Assembly: GCA_002104945.1 (NCBI GenBank)
Contig: MCFH01000007.1
Span: 1,164,001 to 1,228,000 of the forward strand
Direction of reading: 5' to 3'
Source: Piromyces finnis
Lineage: Eukaryota > Neocallimastigomycota > Neocallimastigomycetes > Neocallimastigales > Neocallimastigaceae
DNA length: 64,000 bases
In this document: positions 18,022 to 29,797 of the stretch, piece after piece
Numbering within the stretch: the first letter of the stretch is position 1
Layout: every line of letters starts with the position of its first letter
Notes under the pieces: generated by a model
Databases searched by the model: none
What the model saw: the letters and a program-made list of their open reading frames with translations, nothing else
What the model was told of the DNA's origin: nothing
Made by a program: the position numbers and the translations under genes

Positions 18022-21000
18022 TTTCTCCTTGTTTATATCAATAACAATAATATCTATGTTTTTATATAATATTAATATTATCTTTTACTTTAAAGCATAT
18101 ATTTCCCCTTTTTTAAAATATTATTGTTGATTAAATATGATAGAAAGATTTTTTTATTTAATAAAGTTATTATTTTTATTATTAGTTTAAATAATAGTAA
18201 TAATAATTTGGTTTAATTATTCTTTTGTACTTTCGTATTTCAAATAAAATAGTAAATAAAAATGGTTTATATTATATATATCATGTATATAATTTAGTAT
18301 TAATTGATACTTTGAAAATATTAATTTTCTTTTCCTCTTTTCTTTTTTATCTCTATGTCTGTAAGTATTCTTGCAATTGTTATAGGTACTGTTTTTATTA
18401 TTATTTTTAGAAGTTTTCTAAAATTAAAAATTACTACACACTTAAAAAAATAAAAGTAGTTATTTTAATATAATGTGAAAATAAATGTATATTTCCTAGA
18501 TTTTGTACTATTAAAATGATATGAATATAATGCTGATAAATAAAAAATATTAAAGTACTAAATTAAGAATTTATAAATTTTTATAAATAAGTACTTTAAA
18601 TTGTCTTTTTTTTAAAAAAAAAAAATAATTATTGACCATATGATAAATTATTAATATTGATTTAAATATTGGATAGTAAAATACAAATTTTTTAATTTCA
18701 ACAAAATAAAAAATACTAAAAAAAATACATTATATATTAATAAATGATAAATGTTGTTTTACTTTTATAATTATTATTATTAATATTATTATTATTATTA
18801 TGTTATTTTATTATAATAATATGAATTTTTTAATACATAAATTATTATTTAAAACGATAAATATTTTTAAATATTAATTATGTATTATCAAAAGTAAAAA
18901 TAATGTATACTTAAAACATTATAAATGTTTATTCTATATGTAAAAAATTAATTTAGTAAATATTTTATATTTTACTATTATTTTATTTAATATTATAGAA
19001 TATATTTAATATGTATTACCTTATGAAAATTTTAATTTAAAATTCTTTATTAATACTATCTTTCAAATTCATTTCTTATATAATTAAAAAGAAACTGTAA
19101 AAAGAATGAAATTATTCTTTACACTTTATTTTTCCTTTTTTTTAAAAAAATAAAAAAGGAAAGATAGATAGAAAGAAAGAAGATAGAACTTTGAATGAAT
19201 TTAATAAAATCTTGTTTTAAAATTTCTTTTATACTTTCAATAAAAAGAATAGTATTAAATATTGAAAAGTTTTTATTATTTCATTTATATTTATAATTTA
19301 ATAATTATTTTGAAATAATTGCTTCTATTTTTTTTTTTTTTTTTTGATAAATATAATATAAATTTCTTAATTAATGTTACAACGCTTTTTTATATCAATT
19401 ATTTAAATACTTAAGTAAATATTAAATAATAATTCATTTAAAACTTTTTTCTTTTTTAAAATGAAATGAGTTGATATTGAACTTTCTTAACTTAAAATTT
19501 GATATAAAATGAAATAATTGCTTGTGGATTTTACAATTAAAAAATTACTGTTTTGCTTTTGTAGCAATTATTTTTTTATGGTTTAGTTGTGTGATACGTT
19601 AAAAAAATATTAAAAAAAATAACAAAAATTATAAAAATAAAAGTTTTTATTATCAACTATTATAAGAAGGAAAAAATTACAGTTTATTATTAGGATTAAT
19701 AAAATATTTTTGAATAGTTAATAAAAAAAAATTAATAAAAAAATGGAAAAAAAAACTTAATTTATTAATGAAATAAATTTAATATAAAAAAATTTTTTTA
19801 ATTTAATCAAATTAAAAAAAAAGTTATTTTATCAAATTAATAACATATAATAAAATATAATGAAATATGTAATGAAATATATTAAATTTTCACTTAATTA
19901 AGTTATTTAAAAAATAATTAAATTTAAAAATATTAAAATATGAAGTATAAAGAGATTAAATAAAAATATTAAAATGAAATAAAACTTAGTTTTTCATTAT
20001 ATAATGATTAATAATATTTACAATACACTTTTAGATTATAAGCAATAATAAAAATTATATAAAAAATAATAATAGTTAAATTATGTATAATATTTAATTT
20101 ATATATATTAATAAGTATGACCATAATTATTATACAATGATTACTTATTCATAACAAGAATAAATTGATTTACTTATAATTTTCTTAATTCTAAAATAAA
20201 TATTATTTAAAAATACGTATTTCTAATAAGAAATTATTGTATTTTATACTAATAGAAATATTTAAAGAATTTAAATTATTGTTTAATAATGATAGATATT
20301 ATGCATAATTCATATTAAATTAAAGGAAACTAACCTATTTTTATATATTATAAATAGCATAAAAGTATTCAAAAAATGCATAAAATAATAGTTTTTATTA
20401 TTCTATAGTTCAAAGCTTTTATTTTATATTTAAATTTTTTATAATTGATAATTTATAAATTTTCTCTGTTATAAATTATAAAAGATATTTATCTTAATCG
20501 ATTTTGTATTAAACAAAAAAATTATTTATGTTCTTTAAACTAAACATGAAATAATCTTTAAAGTATTGATTAAATTTAAAATAAATATAGAAATAAATAT
20601 ACCAAAATGGCATTATACTTTAAAATACTTGTTATTTACCACATAAAAATATAATATAATTATTTATTATAATAAATATTGTTACACCTCTATCATTTTT
20701 AATATACATTGAAAATACTATTGATTTAACAAAAAATTATTAAAATTTCACTCAAATTAATTCAATGTAAATATTAAATAATACTTAATAGCTTTATTAC
20801 AATAAATTAAATAAGAAATATTATATATTTATTATGAATATTTAACTATTTTATATTAATTTTATTAAAGTAATTTATTAATTAAAAAAGAAGTATAATA
20901 TTAGTTATATATTAGCTGTTGTATTTACTATATATTTCTGTTTATATTGAAAAAATGAAATATATTTTGATATTAAAACTTTTAAAACTTTATATTTAAT

Positions 21001-21538
21001 TACAATTTATTTTATTGTTCTAAACTCATAAATATAGATATGGTATTCAATTTAAGACATTTTATTTTTATAATAATTTTTTTTTATTCTTTTATTTAAT
21101 AAATATTCATTAGAACTTTATCCACCATTATCATTATAATTACAACATTTTATATCATTGATACTTTTCAATATAAATGTATTTTCATTATAATTAAGAT
21201 TATATAAGAAAGTTTACATATAATAATTGTTCATATTTCCTAACTAAAAAATATATATATAATAATTATTCAAATCTTTAATATTTAATTAATAAAGGCT
21301 AATCAATAGCAAAGAATTTCAATTTTCTGTTTTCTAAAAAATCGAAATAATTGAAAAATACATATATTAATATTATATAATATATGTAAAAAACAATTTA
21401 TTTAAATATATAATTAATTTGAATACAATTGATGGTACAATGTATTATACTTTAATATAATCAAATTAATAAACCTTTTTAAATTATTTAATTATTACTT
21501 TTTTGGAAATTAAATAAATTTTTTATATTAAATTCTAT

Positions 21539-21569
<31 letters not shown>

Positions 21570-23273
21570 TTTTAAATAAGTTACATGAAAAAAAAATACT
21601 AAAGGAATAAATGGATACTTAAATATTTTTATTTTTAAAAAATTAAATAAAATAAGGAATAAAATATAATAGTCACACACACTTTCCTCATATCATTTAC
21701 GTTATAATTTTATTATTATAATTATATATCTTTTTTTTTATTAGAAAAAAAAATTAAGATTAATTATTTTTTGTATAAAGAAAATTTAAAAATAATACAT
21801 ATATAAATATTAATATATGTATTATTATTATTCATGAATTAATGCTAAATTAAAACTAATAACCATTAATAGACAACAAAAAAAATGTAAAATTTACACT
21901 TACTTATTAATTATTAAAAATATATATTCACTAATAAAATTTAAATAGTCTCAATTATAAAAAATAACTAATTCCTACTTTCTAAATAATTTTAAAATTC
22001 AATTTAAAATACAAGATTTTATTGTTTTTTGTTTAACCCAAAGCGAAACATCTACTACTATTATTAGAAGTACATATATTAGATGAGTTAATTTATTATT
22101 GGCACGCCCATTTGAATCTCTACCACTGATAGGTTGAGCCACGGTATTGCACGCCTTCCTCAGTTTTAATAGAGAATTAAATTTATTGCGGACAAAATTG
22201 TATTTATTTTATCAAAAAATTAAATTTTTATTTCCTTAATCCCAACTTAAAATTACAACTATACTATTGGTTAATAAATATTTTAAATATATATGATTGG
22301 ATAAAAATATAAAGGGTTAAAGAAAATTTTTAAATTCTTAAAATTTAAAAAAAATTGGTTTATTTATATTTATTATTTTGTATTATTAGCTCGTTTATAT
22401 AATTCAAAGTATTTTATATATTTATTTATTTATTGTAGTTTCTGTAAAACTGAATTAGTACATTTAATACTTATTATTTATTATTTATTCAAAAAAAAAA
22501 AAAAAAAGAAAAAATTTTAATTATTATCTTTGTAATTAATATTTCATCATGTAATCTTTGTTATATAGTGCGCTAGTTTAAGAAATATAGAGTTTATTAA
22601 ATACATAATGAAAACTACAATTAATCGTTTTTATTAATGAATATAAAAAAAAAATAGTTTTTTTTTTGTTGTTTGTAACTATTTCTTACCATCAAAAGAA
22701 ATAATAAAATTATGTGTGTATTAAATTTACAATAAAAATTAAAATTTTGTCTCCATTTTCAATAAATAATTGAATTAATATTTTTGTTATTATAAAGAAG
22801 CAGAATCATTAAATGTTATTTTGAATATGCTGATAAGATGATAAATATAAAAAAAGTAATAATTATTCAATATTTCTAATACAAAAAGGAGTTAAGGTGT
22901 TATTTTATATTTGATAAAAGAATATAGTATAATGAAATAATGGATGTTTTATTTATTAATTAATATATATTTTAAATTTTATATACACTTTTTTCCATTA
23001 TAATAATCATAAAATTTATTTAATATTAACAAATTTCTAAAAAAATTAATTTAATAAATAATTATAATAATAAAAAAGAATATTAAAACTAACTTGAATT
23101 TATAAAATTCAAAAATATAATTTATTTAAAAATATATTATTAAAAAATACATTTCCAATTATATGTTTTTATTTAATTAATACTTTTCTTAAGTAGTATT
23201 AATTTAATAATAATAATAATAATAATAATAGTAATAATAATAATTAAAATATTTTTAATCAAATTAAGAATCC
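18022..23273. other. 5.2-kb gene-poor region
   Basis: Divergent intergenic region between the Ser/Asn-rich gene (minus) and LST8 (plus). It is very A+T-rich with many stops in all frames; short open frames here have random composition. Notable contents are an ATTT repeat near 21537-21570, a G+C-richer island at about 22030-22190 (listed separately), an A run near 22491-22507, and an AAT repeat near 23207-23241 just upstream of the LST8 start. Confidence 0.55.
22030..22190. other. G+C-richer island, possible degraded repeat
   Basis: This roughly 160-bp patch stands out from its surroundings by composition. It contains gtttaacccaaagcgaaac near 22033, a directly repeated GCACGCC word (about 22103 and 22150), and on the minus strand the string TGGCTCAACC followed closely by AGTGGTAGAGATTCAAAT. 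Those last words resemble tRNA box A and box B, but they are too close together and have no acceptor stem. A fragment of a SINE, LTR or other dispersed repeat is possible. Confidence 0.35.
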
Positions 23274-23460
23274 ATGGAACAACAATCAGCATCAACAGAA
23301 GTTGTATTGGCAACAGCTGGTTATGATCATACAATTAGATTTTGGGAAGCTTTAAGTGGTATCTGCTTAAGAACTGTTCAACATCCTGATTCTGTAATAT
23401 CTTATTATTTATAATTTATGTGAAATAATAAATAGTTATAAATACATAAAATTCTTAATT

Positions 23461-23495
<35 letters not shown>

Positions 23496-25386
23496 CATTT
23501 ATAATTTATATGCTATTATTTTATAATTGACATTCTTTATATATTTTTGTATATCTATGTTATTATAAATTCTATAGGTAAACAATCATTTATTTTTTTT
23601 AAAAAATTTGAAAAATAAGATATAGTTATATTAAAATGGATTTCAATAAATTTAATTTTAAAAATGAATATTGAATAAATCATTCAAACAATTGAATTGT
23701 ATTTAAAAAGTAATTTTTATTAACAATTATTTATAAAAAAATAAACAACAACAACAACAAACAGGTTTAATTATAATACATATATTGGGCAGTAGTAATT
23801 CAAAAATATCTATAGAAATTAGTTCAATTATATACAAATTATTTAATTATTTTTATACTTAATCATAATTTTTCATTCAGTGTGAGAAAATATGTTTTTA
23901 ATGTTAAAAATTAATCAGAAAGTTCCATGTAATTTTTAAAGGAACAATACAATCTTTTCAAGCATATAAATTCAACAATACTTTAAATAATAAAAGTTTA
24001 TACCATTTAGTTGAATATATATTATTTATTATTCCTCTTTAATTTTTTTATATTATTTAGATATTTACTTTAATACAAAATCTAAAATATAATTTTTATT
24101 TTGAAATTGCAATTTATTAAAAAATTAAGAAAAAAAAGAATGATTATAAAGACGTTTCCACTACCTAAATGAAATAATAAAATAGATTAAATTCATACAA
24201 ATTAATATTTTTAATGTTTTTAATTGCCAACATTATATACTAATATATATTAAAATATTGATGATAATAGCAAGTAAATAGATTAGCTATTTCCCCTGAT
24301 AAAAGATATTTAGCAGCAGCTGGTATTACTTATATTTTAATATATATAATAGTTATAAAATTTTTAAATACTAACAATTATGTTATATTTACTTGAATAT
24401 TGTTGTGAAGGTAATCCACATGTTCGTTTATACGAAGTCCAAACAAATAATCCAAATCCAGTACGTTTTAATTTTCAATTGTTAAATTTTCATTTTTTTG
24501 AATTAAAATAAATAATTTTCAATATTTTGTTTTTACCTTTCTTAATTTAATTAATAAAAGGTTGTTAATTTTGATGGACATACTGGTAATGTAACTGCTA
24601 TTGCATATCAATCTGCAGGTAGATGGATTGTTACAGGTAGTGAAGATGGCACTATAAAGATTTGGGATGTTAGGTAATTTTATTATTATAATTATTATTT
24701 TAATTAAATATTAATGTATATAATAATTTTAAAATAATAAAAAAAAAATAATAGAGCACCAGGGGTTCAAAGAGATTATGAATTAAAAGTACCTGTTAAT
24801 GATGTTATTATTCATCCTAATCAAGGTGAACTTGTTTCTTGTGATCAAAGTGGTTCCATAAAGGTTTGGGATTTAAGTGAAAATCTATGTACTCATGAAT
24901 TAGTAAGTTTTAATGTGGTATTTTTGATGTAATAATAATTAAACTACTCAATATTTAAATATTTTAAGCAAATGATATATACTTAAATTTTGTGATTTTA
25001 ACCACATTTTTATAGTTACCAGAGGAAGATGTTCCAGCTCGTTCTGTATCTATGGCAGCTGATGGTTCTATGCTAATTTGTAGTAATAATAAGGTAATTA
25101 TTAATGTTATTATTTTAGAAATTTAAATATATACATCAAATAATATTTTTATATATTATTATTAAGACAAATTAATAATATATAAATTATCTATATTTAA
25201 TATATTTATTAGGGTAATTTTTATGTATGGAAAATGAAAGAAAAAGGTGATTTAACTGAACTTGAAGCAGTTCAAAAAGTTAACGCTCATAGTAAATATA
25301 TCACAAAATGTGTATTAAGTCCAGATACAAGGTAATTTTTAGTTTTTCTAGTTAAGTAAATAGAACAATAAAATCAAAAAAATATG

Positions 25387-25418
<32 letters not shown>

Positions 25419-25859
25419 TATCATTATATATATTAATGTTGTATTTTATTTTTGATAATTATTATAAATTGATTAAAAAAAATTTTTTTTTCTACATTAT
25501 TACTATAGATCATTAGCAACATGTAGTGCAGATAATACTGTTAAAATATGGGAAAATGTTAATAATGATGGTCAATTTTCTTTAACAAAAAAATTAGTTG
25601 GTCATCAAAGATGGGTTTGGGATTGCTCATTTTCTGCTGATTCAGCTTATTTAATAACAGGTAAATTATATATAAATAGGCAAATAATATAATAATTATA
25701 GAATATATATTATATTTATTTTAATTTTTATTTTTATTAATAGGATCATCTGATCACACAGCAAGATTATGGGATTTAAATACTTCTGAAACTATTCGAA
25801 CCTATAATGGACATCAAAAGGCAGTCGTTTGTGTTGCCTTACATGATGTTAGTTTATAG
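23274..25859 (+). CDS. LST8: LST8, WD40 subunit of the TOR complexes
   Basis: LST8 (mLST8/GbetaL) binds the kinase domain of TOR in TORC1 and TORC2 and supports its activity in nutrient-controlled growth. Nine exons: 23274-23393, 24271-24322, 24411-24460, 24561-24673, 24755-24902, 25016-25093, 25213-25331, 25509-25660, 25744-25859. They join in phase to 315 residues (about 303 in yeast, 326 in human). Family words are clear: [15 protein letters not shown] at the N-terminus, [20 protein letters not shown] across an exon junction, [56 protein letters not shown], and [13 protein letters not shown], forming a seven-blade propeller. The first intron is 877 nt while the others are about 75-180 nt. 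Confidence 0.95.
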
Positions 25860-27133
25860 GTATTACTTAATAATATTTATAAATATATCTTTTTTATATT
25901 ATAATTTTTAATAATCTTAAATTTTAAATTAAAATAAAAGTTTAATATACCATTATTATTTTAAATAATAATAATTTTTTTTGAAAAATTATAAATATAT
26001 TTTATTTTAATTAGGATTATTTATTAAAATATTATTTGATTCATTTAAAATTTTTCAAAACAAAGAAAAAAAAAATTAATTATACCTTTTATTTTTTATC
26101 TAAACTTTAATGTACAAACAAACAAACAAACAAACAAACAAATAAATAAATAAGTAAATAAATAAATAAATAAATAAATGTTTAATAAAAGTTATGTTAT
26201 TATATTGGTTTTATTATTTATATTTAATTTTGTCAACTTTAATATTGCTAAGTAAGGGTTAAAATTTATTATTTGTTAAAGTAGTATAAATTTATATGTA
26301 TTTAAATATTTAAAATATGGCTTCCGTAATAAATTTAAATATGTGACAAGTACTTATATAAATATTAAAATATTAATTTTTAAATTATAAGTATTTCACT
26401 TATAAAAAGATAAATACTAATCTTCATGTTCTAACTAACGATAGCGTTATATATTAACTTCTTTAATGATAAGGATCTTATTTGTATTCTAAAGTATTCT
26501 CTTACTTGGTGAATAGTTATCCAAAAATATGGAACAAAAATAAATGATTTAACAAAATAAACATGAACAAATATGATATAAAAAATAAAAAGAATAAAAT
26601 AGTTATTATAATATATTTGTTATATTTGTTTGCTCATTTATATCATTTTTTATATTTATTAATTAATCAAAAAATATTATATTAAATTTTGTTAAATGTT
26701 AGCAAAAAATTTCCATTAATATTTAATAATATTTTATTGTTAGCAACTATTATTTTATTTAATAATTTCTTCTTTTAAAATAGAAACAATACTATTATAA
26801 TTCAATGAGGAAATAATGCATCTAGATTAACAAAAATTGCTGTTATATTTTTTAATTAATAATTATAATTTTATAATATAAATTTATTAAAATCTTCAAA
26901 TGAATTTTTTTTTTTAAAAAAAGTTATTTAGAAAAAATATCTTTATATCTTTATATCTTTATATATAAATAAATAAATAAATTTATTTTCAAAAAAAAAA
27001 AAAAAAAAAAAATAAAATATAAAATATATATAATAAAAATCATAAAAATACAAGTTTCTATAAAAGAAAGAAGAAGAATTAAATAATAAAATTGTAAAAG
27101 TTAAAAATTTTAACATTTTTATTTTACATAAAT
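25860..27133. other. Intergenic region with tetranucleotide repeats
   Basis: The stretch holds AAAC units followed by AAAT units at about 26113-26178, and an A run near 26991-27012 just upstream of the presequence-like exon. The patch near 26425-26530 is slightly richer in G+C, but no gene was recognised in it. Confidence 0.55.
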
Positions 27134-27389
27134 ATGAATCAAATGTTATCTACATTTTCAAATTCAAATACTTTTAGATCTAATATATCGCAGTTAACTT
27201 TAAGTTCATTTTCAACTCTTATTAAAAATATAGTTAATTCCAATTGTATTAGTAAAATAAATATTCATAAAAGAAATTACATTTATTTTAAATGTAATAC
27301 TTCTTGGAACAATAATTTAAGAGAAAATAAATTTAATTCCTTTTATATTAATAAGAAATTATTTTCATTTAAAAATAATATTCATTCAG
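27134..27389 (+). CDS. Possible alternative first exon, presequence-like
   Basis: An open frame starts with ATG at 27134 and reaches a GTAACT donor at 27390, giving 85 codons. The peptide is rich in Ser, Asn, Arg, Lys and Phe and poor in acidic residues (LTLSSFSTLIKNIV, INIHKRNYIYF, KKLFSFKNNIHS), which resembles a mitochondrial or hydrogenosomal presequence. If spliced to the AG at 27907-27908, a 519-nt intron with a CTAAT branch-like word 8-12 nt before the acceptor is removed, and the phase matches. The product would then read NNIHSGSKRASCTTI into the dipeptidase (576 residues in all). It could instead be a separate short gene or chance. Confidence 0.4.
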
Positions 27390-27901
27390 GTAACTTTTAT
27401 GATATATTTAATATCCCTGTTTTTTTTTATAATAAATATTTTTATTAGTTATAACCTTATGAAAATAAGTTGCTATATTAATATCTATTATATTGTAAAA
27501 GAAACATATATTTATTCATAATAAAAAAAATAACTTTTTTTATTTAAAATGGTTTTAACATTTATTTGAAATATATTAGAAATTCAAAATATATATTATA
27601 ATTGTTTATATATATGTAAACAACAATATTATTACTAATGTATTACAATGATATATAACAATTATCAAAATAATGATATTTAGTTATTTATGCCAATACA
27701 TTTAAAAAAAGTGATAAAGTGACAATTTTATTTTTTTAAATGACTATTTTAATATAATTTTCACTACTCTTTATTTAACTATTTAATTTGTGATTGGTTT
27801 AATTTCCTAATATATGAAATTTTAAAAATTTAAAATTTAAAAATAATATAAATTAAATTCAAAAGTTAATTTATTCATATAATTTTTAAATTTTCTAATA
27901 A

Positions 27902-29383
27902 ATGGAAGGTTCAAAGAGAGCTTCTTGTACTACAATTCTTGTAGGAAAAAATGCCACCTATGATGGTTCTACAATGATGGCTCGTACTGAAGATTCAAGT
28001 GCTGGAAATTTTTGTTCAAAAAAACATATTGTTGTAAAACCTTCTGAGCAACCTCGTCATTATAAATCCGTTTTGTCAAAATTTGAGATAGATCTTCCAG
28101 AAGACCCACTTCAATATACTGCAATGCCAAATGCAAATCCAAAGGATGGCATTTGGGGTGAAGCAGGAATAAATACTAAAAATGTAGCCGTATCTGAAAC
28201 AGAAACAATCACTTCGAATGCATTAGTATTAGGTGCAGATCCATTAGTTGAAACTGGTATTGGTGAAGAGGATATATTAACAATAACTTTACCTTACATT
28301 GATTCAGCAAGAAAAGGTGTCGAAAGACTTGGCTCAATATTAGCTAAATATGGTACATACGAAATGAATGGAATTGGATTCCAGGATGAAAATGAAATAT
28401 GGTGGCTTGAAACTATTGGTGGTCATCATTTTATTGCAAAGAGAGTGCCAGATGATTCCTATGTTGTTGGTCCAAATCAACAAGGAATAAAAACATTCGA
28501 TTTTGTCGATGCTTATGGAGAAAAAAAGAATCATATTTGTTCAAGTGATTTGGTTGAATTTATCGTTAATAATAAATTAGATTTATCATTTAATTCATCT
28601 AAAAACTTGAAATGCGAAAGAAATTTTGATGTTAGAGCTGCACTAGGAAGTCATACAGATTTTGATAAAGTGTATAATACCCCAAGAGCATGGTTTATGC
28701 ATAAATATTTAAGTCCAAAAAAATATAAATGGGAAGGTCCAAATTCAGAATTCACACCAGAAAGTCTTGATTTACCATGGTCTTTAGTTCCAGATCATAA
28801 AATAACTGTTGATGATATTAAATATCTTATGTCATCCCACTATCAAGGTACTAAATTCAATCCATATGGAAAGTATGGTGATTTGTCAGAAGCTGGGAAA
28901 TATAGACCTATTGGTATTAATAGAACCAATTTTGTAACACTTACTCAAATAAGAAGATATATGCCAGACGAAATCAAATCTCTTGAATGGATTGCTGTTG
29001 GTTCTTGTATTTTTAATGCTTTTATGCCTCAATATTCAAGAGTTAATGATTCTCCAAAATATATTAAAGAAGTCACTGATGAAGTTACTACTGAAAATTT
29101 CTACTGGATCAATAGAATTATTGCTGCTTTAGCTGATACTCATTATAGTGATGTAATGGTATGGATTGAAAGATATCAGAAAAAAATAGCTGCTAAAGGT
29201 CATGAATTTATTAATAAATATGATAAACAATATCAAGAAGGAAATATTTCAAAGACATTTTTAGATGATGCTAACAATGAAATCGCAAATTTTGTTAAAA
29301 AAGAAACTTCTGACCTTTTAGGAAAAGTATTATATACTTCAAGTTTAAAAATGAAAAATGCATTTTCAAGATCAGATGCTTAA
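27902..29383 (+). CDS. Family C69 dipeptidase, bacterial type
   Basis: Peptidase family C69 enzymes (dipeptidase A of Lactobacillus is the type) are N-terminal nucleophile hydrolases that split dipeptides. A cysteine exposed by removal of a short propeptide is the catalytic residue. Here it is predicted to be Cys9 of SKRASCTTILVGKNATYDGS, followed by the family signature GSTMMARTEDS. Other family-like blocks are DGIWGEAGINTKNVAVSET, EIWWLETIGGHHFIAKRVPD and DSYVVGPNQQ. The gene is intronless over 493 codons, a length typical of the bacterial enzymes. Its neighbours are intron-rich, which fits acquisition from bacteria, well known in gut fungi. The ATG at 27902 gives a cytosolic form. An upstream exon may add a targeting peptide. 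It would help use peptides in a proteolytic rumen-type setting. Confidence 0.88.
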   Translation: MEGSKRASCTTILVGKNATYDGSTMMARTEDSSAGNFCSKKHIVVKPSEQPRHYKSVLSKFEIDLPEDPLQYTAMPNANPKDGIWGEAGINTKNVAVSETETITSNALVLGADPLVETGIGEEDILTITLPYIDSARKGVERLGSILAKYGTYEMNGIGFQDENEIWWLETIGGHHFIAKRVPDDSYVVGPNQQGIKTFDFVDAYGEKKNHICSSDLVEFIVNNKLDLSFNSSKNLKCERNFDVRAALGSHTDFDKVYNTPRAWFMHKYLSPKKYKWEGPNSEFTPESLDLPWSLVPDHKITVDDIKYLMSSHYQGTKFNPYGKYGDLSEAGKYRPIGINRTNFVTLTQIRRYMPDEIKSLEWIAVGSCIFNAFMPQYSRVNDSPKYIKEVTDEVTTENFYWINRIIAALADTHYSDVMVWIERYQKKIAAKGHEFINKYDKQYQEGNISKTFLDDANNEIANFVKKETSDLLGKVLYTSSLKMKNAFSRSDA

Positions 29384-29797
29384 ACGAATAATATTCATTT
29401 TAAAAATTCTATTGTTAATATGATATATTTATATACAAAATAATAAAATCATAAAAATTAACATAATATAAATATTATTAGCAATACTATTAAAGAATTA
29501 TTATAAATAAATTATAATAATCAAAGTAAATTTATAATATTTAATAAGTAGAAAAGAACATAATTAATAAAAAACTTTATTTTTAATTATTAGAATTATG
29601 TATATTTTTCTGTTAATTTTATTATTATTTTATATTTTAAAATATATAAAAAATTAAAGTAAAAAATTATAAATAATCCTGTTATTTAAAATTTTGTATT
29701 ATAAAATTTAATTTACTAATTTTAGTTATGTATATACTGTTCTTATTAAAAAAAAAATATTAATATATAAACATAACTTATTTTATAATAATATTAT
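29384..29797. other. Convergent 3' region
   Basis: About 410 bp between the converging 3' ends of the dipeptidase and receptor genes. It is A+T-rich with AATAAA-like words (for example near 29441). Nothing else was recognised. Confidence 0.5.

Noticed and set aside
18225-18410. 61-codon open frame in the gene-poor region
   Set aside because: The composition is that of random A+T DNA (Tyr, Ile, Phe, Asn), with no motif and no splice partner.
22090-22160. tRNA gene on the minus strand
   Set aside because: Words like box A and box B are present, but they are only about 11 nt apart, no anticodon arm fits between them, and the ends do not pair.
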